DNA from: Opitutaceae bacterium
Lineage (GTDB): Bacteria; Verrucomicrobiota; Verrucomicrobiia; Opitutales; Opitutaceae
DNA: 64,000 bases
Direction: 5' to 3'
NCBI GenBank assembly: GCA_027490995.1
Contig: JAIXWY010000005.1
Coordinates: forward strand, 1 to 64,000
The notes beneath the pieces were generated by a model that saw nothing but the letters and a program-made list of their open reading frames with translations, did no database searches and was not told where the DNA came from. Positions 37,147-46,374 of the stretch are shown here, piece by piece. A program made the translations under genes and the position numbers. Every line of letters begins with the position of its first letter. Position 1 is the first letter of the stretch.

Positions 37147-38472
37147 GTGTCCACGTCCGCTCCCTCGTCCCCGCGCAGGCTGTCGCTCGGCGTCATTTTC
37201 CTGACGCTGTACATCGACCTGATCGGGTTCTCGATCATCTTCCCGCTGGGTCCGGACCTGTTGAGGCACTACCTCGCGGTGGAGGGGCACTCCGGGCTGC
37301 TGGGATTTCTGCTGCAAGGTCTGACGAGTGCCGCCTCGGCGCTGGGCAATGAGCGTCACCTGCCCGAGGTTCTCTTCGGCGGAGTGATCAGCTCGCTCTT
37401 CTCGATCCTCCAATTCGTGTTCGCGCCTTTCTGGGGAGGGCTCTCGGACAAGCGTGGGCGGCGGCCGATCCTCTTGCTCACTGTGGCGGGCACGGCGGCG
37501 AGCTACCTGCTCTGGGTGTTTTCCGGGTCATTCTGGCTGTTCTTGGTTGCCCGGCTGATTGCTGGAGCCTTCGGGGGCAATCTGTCGGTGGCGACGGCGG
37601 CGGTGGCGGACGTGACCACGCGGGCGGAGCGCTCGCGGGCGATGGGGTTGGTCGGGGCGGCCTTCGGTCTCGGGCTCGTGACCGGACCGCTGCTCGGTGC
37701 CGTGGCGGTGCGGATCGACCTGACGGAGCTGTTCCCCTCGCTTGTGCCGTGGGGCCTGAACCCGTTCTCGGCGCCGGCCTTGCTCGCCTGCACCATGAGC
37801 GTCGTGAACCTGATCTGGATCGCCGCCCGTTTCCGCGAGCCGCTTTCAGACGCCGCGCGCAGCGAGGCCCGCGAGCCGCGGCTGCGCAACCCGGTGCGCG
37901 CCCTGCTCGAACAGCGACGGCCCGAAGTGCGGCGGATCAACATCGTGTCCTTCCTGTACTCGGTCGCCTTCGTCTCCATGGAGACGTCCCTCGTTTTCCT
38001 CGCGGCCGAACGCTTCCGGTTCTCGCCGCACGACAACGGTCTGCTCATGGGCTTCCTCGGCGTTTGCTCGATTCTGACCCAGGGTGTGCTGGTGCGGAAG
38101 CTCCTCCTCCGCCTGCGGGAAACGCGGGTCCTGCTCATCGGTCTGGCCACGTCGGCGGTCGGCCTCTTGACGATCGGGTTCTCACCTACCCCGGTGTTTC
38201 TGTACGTCGGCGTCGGACTGCTCGCGCTCGGCGGGGGCCTCATCAACCCGGCTTCCAGCGGCCTGATTTCGCTGTACGCGGATGAGCAGGAACAAGGGCG
38301 CGTCCTCGGGATCTTCCGGTCTCTCGGCTCGCTCGCCCGCGCGATCACGCCGCTCGGTGCGGGCGCGATCTTCTGGACGCTGGGCGCGGAAACCATCTTC
38401 AGTGTAGGCGCGGCGCTCGCGGTCGTGGCGGCGTGGCTCGCGCTGCGCCTGCCCCAGCCCCGCATCGGATGA
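37147..38472 (+). CDS. MFS transporter, multidrug/tetracycline-efflux-like
   Basis: About 441 residues from GTG 37147; earlier TTG (37102) and GTG (37123) in frame are possible and no clear ribosome site decides. Twelve helices; the loop-2/3 motif FWGGLSDKRGRRPILLL and the antiporter motif C-like GLVTGPLLGAVA point to the TetA-type drug:proton antiporters. A longer than usual segment follows helix 1. Its stop overlaps the ATG of the protease gene (ATGA), so the two are coupled. Substrate unknown. Confidence 0.85.
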   Translation: MSTSAPSSPRRLSLGVIFLTLYIDLIGFSIIFPLGPDLLRHYLAVEGHSGLLGFLLQGLTSAASALGNERHLPEVLFGGVISSLFSILQFVFAPFWGGLSDKRGRRPILLLTVAGTAASYLLWVFSGSFWLFLVARLIAGAFGGNLSVATAAVADVTTRAERSRAMGLVGAAFGLGLVTGPLLGAVAVRIDLTELFPSLVPWGLNPFSAPALLACTMSVVNLIWIAARFREPLSDAARSEAREPRLRNPVRALLEQRRPEVRRINIVSFLYSVAFVSMETSLVFLAAERFRFSPHDNGLLMGFLGVCSILTQGVLVRKLLLRLRETRVLLIGLATSAVGLLTIGFSPTPVFLYVGVGLLALGGGLINPASSGLISLYADEQEQGRVLGIFRSLGSLARAITPLGAGAIFWTLGAETIFSVGAALAVVAAWLALRLPQPRIG

Positions 38473-39686
38473 CGGCGGTTCCCGGCTCCCCTCTCGTTCC
38501 CTGCTTCGCCCGGTCTCTGCTCCTCGGCGGGCTGCTGGCCGCTGCCCTGATCGTGCTGTCCGGCTGCGCGCTCCTCCCCCGCAACCCGGAGCCGGGGCGC
38601 ACCACCTTCTCCGCCCCGCTGGTCAGCCTACCCATCGTCCTCACGGCCAACACGCCGATCATCGAAATCCCCCGCAGTAAGTCGGGGCCGTGGCGCTTCC
38701 TCGTCGACACCGGCTCGTCCGTGACGCTCGTGTCGCCGGAATTCGCCGCCCACGCTGGCCGCCGCGGTGCCACGCCCGAGGCCGGCGTGTCCGTGCGCTC
38801 CGCCAGCGGCGAAGTCATCACGCTACCCGCCGTCACGCTCCGGCGTCTCGACCTCGGCGACGTCCGCTTCGAGTCGGTCCCCGCCGTGGTCTATGATTTC
38901 GATGCCCTTTCGGATCACTTCGGTGAGCGAATCGATGGGGTGCTGGGATTTCCGCTGTTCCGGGAAACCGTCCTCACGCTCGATTATCCGCAGTCCATGC
39001 TCCACCTGACTCCCGCGGGCAGCAGCGGTGGGCTGATGCCGGGCGCACGGCTGCGCTTCGACCCCGCGAACCGCGTGCCCCTGGTGCCCATGGAGGTCGC
39101 GGGGCAGCCCGTGAACGCCCTGGTGGACACTGGCAGCGATGGCGGACTGCAGCTCAATCCGGCTGGGCTCGCGCTCCGCTTCGTGCACCCTCCCGTCGCG
39201 GGAGCAAAGGTGGCCACCCTCGCGGGCGATCGCCAACAGCGCCTTGGTCGGATCGAGGATCCGGCGCGCTTGGGAACGCACGTCTTCTCGCAGCCCATCG
39301 TCGACCTCAACGACTCCCTCAGTTCCTTGGGCGGCGGACTGCTACGGCACTTCGTCGCCACTTTCGATCAATCGCGCGGGGAGCTGACGCTCTTCCGCGA
39401 CCCGGGCACGAGCTTGGCCACGCCGGCGATGCGAAGCGGGGGGCTGAGCTTCCGCCGTACCCCCGCCTATTGGCGGGTCTCGCACGTCATTGCCGGCTCT
39501 CCGGCCGCGCGGGCCGGGATTCAGGAGGGAGATTTGGTGATCCGGATCGAGGGCGAACCCGTCGCGAACTGGACGCTGCGCCGCTACGACGCCGTGAGTG
39601 CCCGTGTCTCGGCGTTGCAGCTGACCTTCCTGCACGGTCTGCAGGAGCGGACCGAGCGGGTCGAGTTCTTCACGCTGGTGCCCTAG
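38469..39686 (+). CDS. Lipoprotein aspartyl protease with PDZ domain
   Basis: 405 residues from ATG 38469. Lipobox VLSGC (Cys33). Two retropepsin-like lobes each carry Asp-Thr-Gly: RFLVDTGSSVTLVS (Asp80) and ALVDTGSDGGLQL (Asp220), so one chain supplies both halves of the active site. A PDZ domain follows about residue 325 (SHVIAGSPAARAGIQEGDLVIRIEGEPV). A cell-envelope protease or peptide-binding protein facing the periplasm. Target unknown. Converges on rsmB, sharing 4 bp. Confidence 0.87.
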   Translation: MTAVPGSPLVPCFARSLLLGGLLAAALIVLSGCALLPRNPEPGRTTFSAPLVSLPIVLTANTPIIEIPRSKSGPWRFLVDTGSSVTLVSPEFAAHAGRRGATPEAGVSVRSASGEVITLPAVTLRRLDLGDVRFESVPAVVYDFDALSDHFGERIDGVLGFPLFRETVLTLDYPQSMLHLTPAGSSGGLMPGARLRFDPANRVPLVPMEVAGQPVNALVDTGSDGGLQLNPAGLALRFVHPPVAGAKVATLAGDRQQRLGRIEDPARLGTHVFSQPIVDLNDSLSSLGGGLLRHFVATFDQSRGELTLFRDPGTSLATPAMRSGGLSFRRTPAYWRVSHVIAGSPAARAGIQEGDLVIRIEGEPVANWTLRRYDAVSARVSALQLTFLHGLQERTERVEFFTLVP

Positions 39687-40999
39687 CCCGAGGCGGCCTG
39701 CGGCGCCCGGAGCCGGAACGCGCCCGCACCATCCTCGCCAGTCACCCAGGATCGAGCTAAGACCTGATCCTCGAGCGTCCAACCGCGACCCGCGGATGAA
39801 GCGAGAAAGGCCTCGATGACGCCTTCGTTCTCCTCGCGCTCAAGACTGCAGGTCGAATAGACGAGCCGGCCGCCGGGTGCCACCCGGCCCGCCGCGGCCC
39901 GCAGCAACAGCAGCTGCTGGCTGGCATGGCGCACGATGTCGCCGGCCTGCAGCCGCCAGCGAACGTCGACCCGATGGCGCATGACGCCGGTATTCGAGCA
40001 GGGCACATCGAGCAGCACGCCAACGAAGCGGTCGGGCAAGCCCTGCTCCCGAAACGTTTCGGTCCGGGCGGTCTCAAGGTCGATTCCAACGATATCCACC
40101 TGCACGCCCCGGACCTCGGCGAGATTCTCACGGAGCCGATCCAACCGCGGCCCCGGGAGGTCCAAGGCGACCAGCCGGCCCGCCCCCTGCAGGCGATCCG
40201 CGATCAACACGCTCTTGCCGCCAGGAGCAGCGCAGGCATCGAGCAGCGTCTCGCCGGCCAGCGGCTGCAGCAGATCGACGGCGTGGCGGGTCGCGGGATC
40301 TTGGATGTAAAGCTGTCCCGCTTGCCGGAGGGCGAGCACCTCAGGCCAGCGACCTGCGGGCACCTCGAAGAAGGACGGCGCAAGCGTCGGCCGCAGCCAG
40401 TCCGGGGCCGCCGCGCCCTTGCCGCGCCAACGGACATGGATGCGCGCGGGGGTCTGGTGCAGCTCGAGCAGGCGCAGCGTCGCCTCGGCCCCAAACGCCT
40501 CAAGCCAGCGGCTTACCAGCCACTCGGGATGGGAAAATCGGTGAGCCAGAGCCACCGCCGTCAGTTCGGTTGGCAACGGTTCAGCGAGACCCGCCGCCAT
40601 CCGGCGGACCACGGCGTTCACCAGCCGTGCCTCCGATGCACTGGTGAGGCGCTTCGCCTGCTCCACGGCGTGGTGCACGACCCGGGCCACGTGGCCCTCT
40701 TCGCCGCCCTCGATCAGCTCAAACCCGGCCGTCAACAGCACCGCCCGCACCCGTAACCGCGGCGTGCGCTCCACCCGGCGGCCTACCTCACGCTCCAACC
40801 GGCTGAGGTGGCGCAGGACGCCGAGGAACAGATGCTGGACCCGTGCCCGCTCTGCGGACGTCAGGGTGCGCGGCAGACTCTCCAGCAGGGCGTCCGCCCG
40901 TTCCGCGCGATCCAGCCAGCGGATGAGCAGCCGCACGGCGGCCGCCCATGCGGGGGAAAAGGAAGGAGACGCTGCTGCCGGAGGAGGCGGAGTCCGCAT
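39683..40999 (-). CDS. rsmB: 16S rRNA (cytosine-967-C5)-methyltransferase
   Basis: 438 residues from ATG 40999. An N-terminal NusB-like helical domain (about 10-145, LVNAVVRRMA) precedes the methyltransferase: LDACAAPGGKSVLIA for SAM, DVPCSNTGVMRHRVDVRW and YSTCSLEREENE with the two catalytic cysteines. Divergent from the greA-like gene with 130 bp between. Confidence 0.95.
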   Translation of the reverse strand: MRTPPPPAAASPSFSPAWAAAVRLLIRWLDRAERADALLESLPRTLTSAERARVQHLFLGVLRHLSRLEREVGRRVERTPRLRVRAVLLTAGFELIEGGEEGHVARVVHHAVEQAKRLTSASEARLVNAVVRRMAAGLAEPLPTELTAVALAHRFSHPEWLVSRWLEAFGAEATLRLLELHQTPARIHVRWRGKGAAAPDWLRPTLAPSFFEVPAGRWPEVLALRQAGQLYIQDPATRHAVDLLQPLAGETLLDACAAPGGKSVLIADRLQGAGRLVALDLPGPRLDRLRENLAEVRGVQVDIVGIDLETARTETFREQGLPDRFVGVLLDVPCSNTGVMRHRVDVRWRLQAGDIVRHASQQLLLLRAAAGRVAPGGRLVYSTCSLEREENEGVIEAFLASSAGRGWTLEDQVLARSWVTGEDGAGAFRLRAPQAASG

Positions 41000-41129
41000 G
41001 GGAACGGGAAAGGATATCAGGCGCCAGACACTTGCCAAGGAGGAAGGGCAAACCGGGAAAGACGGCGTCCGCAGGGGCTGGTTGACATCCCCCCCCATCG
41101 TCCGCTTTGATCTCCCTTCTCCCTCGATT

Positions 41130-42983
41130 ATGACTTCGGATGCAGTATCAGCGCTGATCGCCAAGAACCCGTCTCTCAAGACCCATCGAGCCAAGCTCGA
41201 ATCGATGGAGGCCGGCGCGTACGTCATTCACCGGAGCTGGGGATTTGGGCAGATCAGCCGCTATGACGAAGCGGCCCAGCGCCTGATCATCGACTTCGCC
41301 GCGAAGCCGGGCCACCCGATGGATCCGGCGTTCTGCCTGACCACGATGGACGTGCTGCCGGCCAAGCACTTGCTGGTCCGCAAGGAGACGGACAAGGCGA
41401 CGATCGCCAACCTCATCGAGCAGAATCCCGCCCAACTGGTTGTCGAGGCACTGCAGGCTTACCCGAACAACGCCACGACGGCGATCGATCTTGAGATCAC
41501 GCTCGCCCAGACCATCGGCGAAGAGCGCTTTAAGAAGTGGTGGGCCAACGCCAAGAAGGAAGTCGCCAAAGACGCCCGCATCGCCGTCCCCGCGAAGAAG
41601 ACGGAATGCTACGTCCTGCGCGAAATCGCCGTTTCCGCTGAAGAGGAGATCCTTGAGAGCTTCTCCGGCACCCGGTCGGCCCGCCGCCGGATCCTGCTTG
41701 CCGAGCAGTTGCTCGGATCCGTCGAAAAGGGCGCAACCAAGATCGATCTCTCCGCCGTCCTGACCGGCCTCACCGAGGCCGTCCGCGATTCCAATCAGCT
41801 CGACGCCGCCGAGCGCCTCCACGGCGCCGCCGTGCGCGATGACCTCGCCCAACTGCTCGAAGTCGAGATCGCAACGCTCGAGCCGTCGCAGGCATCCCTG
41901 ATCGCCAATCCGCGCGACCTGCCCACCATTTCCGACCGCATCCCGGTCCACTTCCAGTCGCGCTTCCTCGAGCTCATTCTCGGGACGCATCCGATCGAGG
42001 CCCGCGACATCGCGTTCAACCTCCTCAAGACGTCCCAAGGCAAGTTCACCACGGAGTGCATCAAGTTCCTCGTCGAGAAGGGACACACCGCCGAGTTGGC
42101 CACCGTGTTCAAGCGCTGGCAGACCGAACAGAACCTTCGCGCTCCAGTGCTCCTGTGGATCGTCAAGAACCGCGGCACGCCCAAGTTTGCCAAGCTGCTG
42201 GATGACATGATCACGCCGCGGCTTCTCAACGCGATTTTCTTCGCGATCGACTACGAGGCGCTTCAGTCCGCCTCCGCCCGCCGCATCCCGCTCGCCGACA
42301 TCCTCAGCGAGGACACCGAGCTGATCGGTGAGCTGCTCTCGCGCGCCGATCCCGAGACCGCCCGCGATCTCGCCAATACCCTCATGCTCAACCAGGGCTT
42401 CGAGGAACTGACGAAGAAGTCCCTCCTCGCTCGCTTCATCAAGCTGTTCCCGAGCATCCAGTCGCTCGTTGCCAGCGACGCCGAGTCCAAGGAGGAACAG
42501 CTCCTCGTCTCGCGCGGGAGCTACGAGCGCAAGCGCGAGGAGTACGAGACCATCGTCTCGCGCAAGATTCCCGAGAACTCCAAGGCCATCGCCGCCGCCC
42601 GCGAGCACGGCGATTTGAAGGAAAATTCCGAATACAAGATGGCCAAGCAGGACCAGCAGGTCCTCATGGCCCAGAAGAGCCTGCTCGAGCGCGACCTCGG
42701 CCGCGCCCGGATCACCGACTTCCGCGAGGCCACGACCGATCAGATCAGCGTCGGCAGCGTGGTCGAGATCCGCAGCCTGACGAACGGGGCATCCTCGCGC
42801 TATACGATTCTGGGAGCCTGGGACAGCGACCCGGACAATCACGTCATCGCCTACAAGACGCCGCTCGGGCTCGCCCTGCTCGGCCGCCGAGTCGGCGACC
42901 AGGTGAAGGTGAAGATCGGCGCTTCCGAGGACAGCTACTCGGTCACGTCGATCTCGCGCTACGTCGACCAGGCTTCAGCCTGA
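41130..42983 (+). CDS. greA: GreA/GreB elongation factor with long N-terminal extension
   Basis: 617 residues from ATG 41130, against 158 for E. coli GreA. The last 155 residues are a full Gre factor: coiled coil with the acidic tip AAREHGDLKENSEYKMAKQ (Asp and Glu that help RNA polymerase cleave backtracked RNA), then the FKBP-like domain (VGSVVEIRSL, TPLGLALLGRRVGDQVKV). The first 460 residues are mostly helical and of unknown function; residues about 30-70 (HRSWGFGQISRYDEAAQRLIIDF) resemble a small CarD/KOW-like barrel. Chlamydial GreA is also known to be greatly extended. Confidence 0.88.
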   Translation: MTSDAVSALIAKNPSLKTHRAKLESMEAGAYVIHRSWGFGQISRYDEAAQRLIIDFAAKPGHPMDPAFCLTTMDVLPAKHLLVRKETDKATIANLIEQNPAQLVVEALQAYPNNATTAIDLEITLAQTIGEERFKKWWANAKKEVAKDARIAVPAKKTECYVLREIAVSAEEEILESFSGTRSARRRILLAEQLLGSVEKGATKIDLSAVLTGLTEAVRDSNQLDAAERLHGAAVRDDLAQLLEVEIATLEPSQASLIANPRDLPTISDRIPVHFQSRFLELILGTHPIEARDIAFNLLKTSQGKFTTECIKFLVEKGHTAELATVFKRWQTEQNLRAPVLLWIVKNRGTPKFAKLLDDMITPRLLNAIFFAIDYEALQSASARRIPLADILSEDTELIGELLSRADPETARDLANTLMLNQGFEELTKKSLLARFIKLFPSIQSLVASDAESKEEQLLVSRGSYERKREEYETIVSRKIPENSKAIAAAREHGDLKENSEYKMAKQDQQVLMAQKSLLERDLGRARITDFREATTDQISVGSVVEIRSLTNGASSRYTILGAWDSDPDNHVIAYKTPLGLALLGRRVGDQVKVKIGASEDSYSVTSISRYVDQASA

Positions 42984-43010
42984 GTCGCAGAGTGCGGCGC
43001 AACGCCGTTT

Positions 43011-43042
43011 CCGGCCCGGCGTCATCCCGACCACCGGGCCGG
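43011..43042 (+). terminator. GC hairpin after greA
   Basis: Arms 43011-43019 and 43034-43042 (CCGGCCCGG/CCGGGCCGG) with a 14-base loop, 27 bp past the stop. No T-run follows, so intrinsic termination is doubtful. Confidence 0.4.
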
Positions 43043-43100
43043 CTGGGTCGTCGGTGGGACCGGGTTTGACGCAGGGTAAATCGCCTGCCAGCGTCACGCC

Positions 43101-43481
43101 ATGGACTCCACCCCTACCCCCCCTCCCCCCGTGACCCAGGTGCTTTCCAAAGATGCGAAGATGTGGGCGATGCTGTGCCACCTCTCCGCGCTCAGCACCT
43201 TCATCATCCCCTTCGGCTCCGTGCTCGGCCCGTTGATCGTCTGGCAGATCAAGAAGAACGAGTTCCCGATCGTCGACGATCAGGGCAAGGAAGCGCTCAA
43301 TTTCCAGATCACCACGATGATCGCCGCGTTCGTCTCTTTGATCCTGGTCTTTGTTGCCGTCGGCATCGTGCTGCTCATCGCGGTCGGCATTACCTCGCTG
43401 GTGTTCACGATCATCGCCGCGATCAAGGCCAACAACGGGGAGACCTATCGGTACCCGTTTTCCCTGCGGCTCATCAAGTAA
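43101..43481 (+). CDS. DUF4870 family membrane protein
   Basis: 126 residues from ATG 43101. After a Pro-rich start come KMWAMLCHLSALSTFIIPFGSVLGPLIVWQIKK and EALNFQITTMIAA, the DUF4870/Tic20-like signature, and three to four helices, ending YPFSLRLIK. Function unknown. 21 bp before the ArsR-methyltransferase gene. Confidence 0.9.
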   Translation: MDSTPTPPPPVTQVLSKDAKMWAMLCHLSALSTFIIPFGSVLGPLIVWQIKKNEFPIVDDQGKEALNFQITTMIAAFVSLILVFVAVGIVLLIAVGITSLVFTIIAAIKANNGETYRYPFSLRLIK

Positions 43482-43502
43482 GCGGAGACCCGTTCGCGCC
43501 GC

Positions 43503-44477
43503 GTGAACGCCTGCTGGGACCTCCTCAAGCTTCTCGCCGATCCGACGCGGCTGCGACTGCTTGCGCTGCTGCACCGCGAGGAGCTTTCGGTGGCGGAACT
43601 GCAGGAGATCCTCGGGATGGCCCAGTCCCGCATCTCGTCGCAGCTTGCCTTGCTGCGTCAGGCGGGACTGGTCTCTGACCGACGGGACGGCAAGAAGGCG
43701 TTCTACTCGATCCATCCGCACCTCGCGGAGGCCCAGACGCACTTACTGCGCGCCGCTTGGGACGCTGTGGCGAGTGAGCTCGGGTCGGACCGCGATAACC
43801 TGGAGCGCATCCTCGCCAAGCGGCGGGCGCACCAGGAGCAGTACTTCAACCTCATCGCCGGCAAGCTCGGGCGGAACTACTGCCCCGGTCGTTCGTGGCA
43901 GGCCATTGGACACCTTGCCCTGCGGCTCGCGCCGCCGATCATCGTCGCCGATCTCGGCGCGGGCGAAGGTCTGATCTCGCAGTTGCTCGCGCGTCGCGCC
44001 CAGCAGGTCTGGTGCATCGACAACTCCCCGCGCATGGTCGAGGTCGGGACCGATTTAGCGGAACGCAACGGCCTCCACAACCTCACCTACCGGCTGGGCG
44101 ATATCGAGAAGGTGCCGCTGCCGGATGAGTCGGTCGATCTCGCCATCCTCAGCCAAGCGCTCCACCACGCCCATCACCCGCAGAGCGCGGTGAACGAGGC
44201 CTTCCGCATCCTGCGTCGCGGCGGACAACTCCTCGTGCTCGATCTCAAGGAGCACAGCTTTGAGCGCGCCCGCGAACTCTACGCCGACGTCTGGCTCGGG
44301 TTCGGCGAGAGCGCGCTGCACCGCTTTCTGCGGCAGGCCGGTTTCGAGCAGGTCGAGGTCTCGATCGTCGCCCGCGAAGAGCAGGAGCCGCATTTTGAAA
44401 CGATCCTCGCCTGCGGGATTCGCCCCGGGGGGACGACCGTGCCGCCGCCGGCCGCGTCAGCGGTCCCGGTCGACTAG
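43503..44477 (+). CDS. ArsR-type regulator fused to SAM-dependent methyltransferase
   Basis: 324 residues from GTG 43503. Residues 1-85 are a winged helix of the ArsR type (LLKLLADPTRLRLLALLHREELSVAELQEIL, QSRISSQLALLRQAGLV); no metal-binding cysteine pair is seen in the recognition helix. Residues about 125-305 are a class I methyltransferase (IVADLGAGEGLISQLLA, VDLAILSQALHHAHHP). The fusion is widespread; the methyltransferase half may sense SAM or SAH rather than methylate. Targets unknown. Converges on ptsI, overlapping its end by 4 bp. Confidence 0.9.
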   Translation: MNACWDLLKLLADPTRLRLLALLHREELSVAELQEILGMAQSRISSQLALLRQAGLVSDRRDGKKAFYSIHPHLAEAQTHLLRAAWDAVASELGSDRDNLERILAKRRAHQEQYFNLIAGKLGRNYCPGRSWQAIGHLALRLAPPIIVADLGAGEGLISQLLARRAQQVWCIDNSPRMVEVGTDLAERNGLHNLTYRLGDIEKVPLPDESVDLAILSQALHHAHHPQSAVNEAFRILRRGGQLLVLDLKEHSFERARELYADVWLGFGESALHRFLRQAGFEQVEVSIVAREEQEPHFETILACGIRPGGTTVPPPAASAVPVD

Positions 44478-46243
44478 TCGAAGCGGACCCGGGCGCGATG
44501 GAACTGCTCGCAGAGCGCGAGCACCTCGCGCCCACCAGCGAGAGTCAACGCCTCCTCCGCGAGCGCCCTCGCATCGGCCAGCGTCATGGAGCGGATCACG
44601 TACCGCACCGCCGGGATGAGGGGCGGGGTCATGCTGAGTTCATCGACACCGAGACCCAGCAGCAGCGGGGCCAGCACCGGGTCGCCCGCCATCTCGCCGC
44701 AGACGCTGACCTTGATACCCGCGGCGTGGGCCTCGCGCACAATGTGGCGGATGGTGCGGATCACGGCCGGATGGGTCGGCTCGTAAAGGTGCGCGATGCG
44801 GTCGTTGACCCGGTCGATCGCGAGGAGGTACTGAATGAGGTCGTTGGTCCCGATGCTGAAGAAGTCGTTGCGGGTCGCCAGCAGGTCCGCCGTGTAAGCG
44901 GCGCTGGGGATCTCGATCATGGATCCGACCGCGAGCTTCTCGTCGAAGGGCACGCCCGCCGCGCGGAGTTCCTCGCGGCATTCCTCGAGGACGGCGTTGG
45001 CTCGAGCCAATTCCTCGCACCCGCTGATCATCGGGTACATGAGTTTCACGTTCCCGGACACGCTGGCCCGCAGGATCGCGCGGAGCTGCTCCTTGAAGAG
45101 GTTCGGGTTCTCCAAGCAGAAACGGATCGCGCGGAATCCGAGGAACGGATTATCCTCCCGGGGAAACAGACCCGGATTACCTTCCATCGCCTTGTCTCCA
45201 CCGAGATCCAGCGAGCGGATCACGACGGTGGCCGGCGCCAGCTGCTCCGCGACCCGGCGGTAGGCCTGAAACTGTTCCTCCTCTCCGGGGATCTGCGACC
45301 CGTTGAGGTAGAGAAACTCCGTACGGTACAGCCCCACACCCGAGGCGAGGTACTCCTTCACGAGGGGCGTCTCCTCGGCGTTCTCGATATTCGCCCGCAA
45401 CACCACCTCCACGCCATCGAGCGTGACGGACGGGCGCTGGTTGGCGAGGAGCAGGCGCTGCTCGAGGGACTTCTTCTGGACCTGAATCTTGCCGTACCGG
45501 AACAGCGTCTGCTCCGAGGGATGCACGATCACCAACCCGTCGTACCCGTCGACGAGGATCCAGTCGCCATGGTGGACCTTGGCGCTGAGGCCGCGGGCGC
45601 CGACCACCGCGGGGACCTTCATCGAGCGCGCGACGATCACCGCATGGCTCGTTTTGCTACCCGTGTCCGTGATCACCGCCAGCGCATGGCTCCGGTCGAT
45701 GCTGGCCGCGTCCGACGGGGAAATGTCATTCGCCACGACCACCCGCTTGTCCACGAGCCGCGACAGGTTCTCCGACGATTGACCGAGCAGGTTGGCCAGC
45801 ACGCGCTGCGCCACATCGCGAATGTCCCCCGCGCGTTCCCGCAGGTACTCGTCGTCGATCTCCGTAAACGCCACGACGTAGCGGCGCGCCACGTCGTTGA
45901 AGCAGCTCTCGATGTTCCGCCCGGACTTCTCAAACGAGCGGATCGTCTCCGCAATCAGCGCCTGATCTTCCAGCACGAGCAGGTGCGCATCGAAGATCCG
46001 TGCCTCGTCCGCCCCCAGATTCCTTTCCACTTCATCGCGGATCCGCTGGATCTGCCCCCGGGTCACCAGCACCGCGTGCTCAAAGCGCGCCACTTCGTCG
46101 GCCCGCTTTTCCGGCTCTACTTCATACGTGGGCACCTCGAGATCCGACTGGAGGTACACAAACACCTGTCCATAGGCGATCCCCTGCGAGGCGGCGATGC
46201 CTTGCACCACAAGTTCGGGTTTTGGGTGGGCCTGCTCGGACAT
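44474..46243 (-). CDS. ptsI: Phosphoenolpyruvate-protein phosphotransferase (PTS enzyme I)
   Basis: 589 residues from ATG 46243 (an ATG at 46258 would add five). The phospho-histidine is His200 in TGSKTSHAVIVARSMKVPAVVG; the PEP-binding barrel shows GVGLYRTEFLYL, VIRSLDLGGDKAM, GSMIEIPSAA and SIGTNDLIQYLLAIDR with the active-site Cys in VSVCGEMAGD. It takes phosphate from PEP and passes it to HPr. No HPr or enzyme II is adjacent, so a regulatory role is as likely as sugar uptake. Confidence 0.96.
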   Translation of the reverse strand: MSEQAHPKPELVVQGIAASQGIAYGQVFVYLQSDLEVPTYEVEPEKRADEVARFEHAVLVTRGQIQRIRDEVERNLGADEARIFDAHLLVLEDQALIAETIRSFEKSGRNIESCFNDVARRYVVAFTEIDDEYLRERAGDIRDVAQRVLANLLGQSSENLSRLVDKRVVVANDISPSDAASIDRSHALAVITDTGSKTSHAVIVARSMKVPAVVGARGLSAKVHHGDWILVDGYDGLVIVHPSEQTLFRYGKIQVQKKSLEQRLLLANQRPSVTLDGVEVVLRANIENAEETPLVKEYLASGVGLYRTEFLYLNGSQIPGEEEQFQAYRRVAEQLAPATVVIRSLDLGGDKAMEGNPGLFPREDNPFLGFRAIRFCLENPNLFKEQLRAILRASVSGNVKLMYPMISGCEELARANAVLEECREELRAAGVPFDEKLAVGSMIEIPSAAYTADLLATRNDFFSIGTNDLIQYLLAIDRVNDRIAHLYEPTHPAVIRTIRHIVREAHAAGIKVSVCGEMAGDPVLAPLLLGLGVDELSMTPPLIPAVRYVIRSMTLADARALAEEALTLAGGREVLALCEQFHRARVRFD

Positions 46244-46374
46244 GGAGGAAACCGGCATCGGATCGGAGGGGGTGCGCCGACGCCGGGGGAGCTTTAGCCC
46301 CGTGCGCCGAGGAGGGTCAACGCGGATTTCCACGACGACGCAAAAGCGTCACCGCACGGGCCGCCCGGGCTGCC

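Noticed and set aside
41148-42842. Antisense frame of 564 codons opposite greA, and similar ones opposite ptsI, pnp and the LOG fusion
   Set aside because: High GC makes long antisense frames common. Each lies over a gene with clear motifs and shows no family signature of its own.
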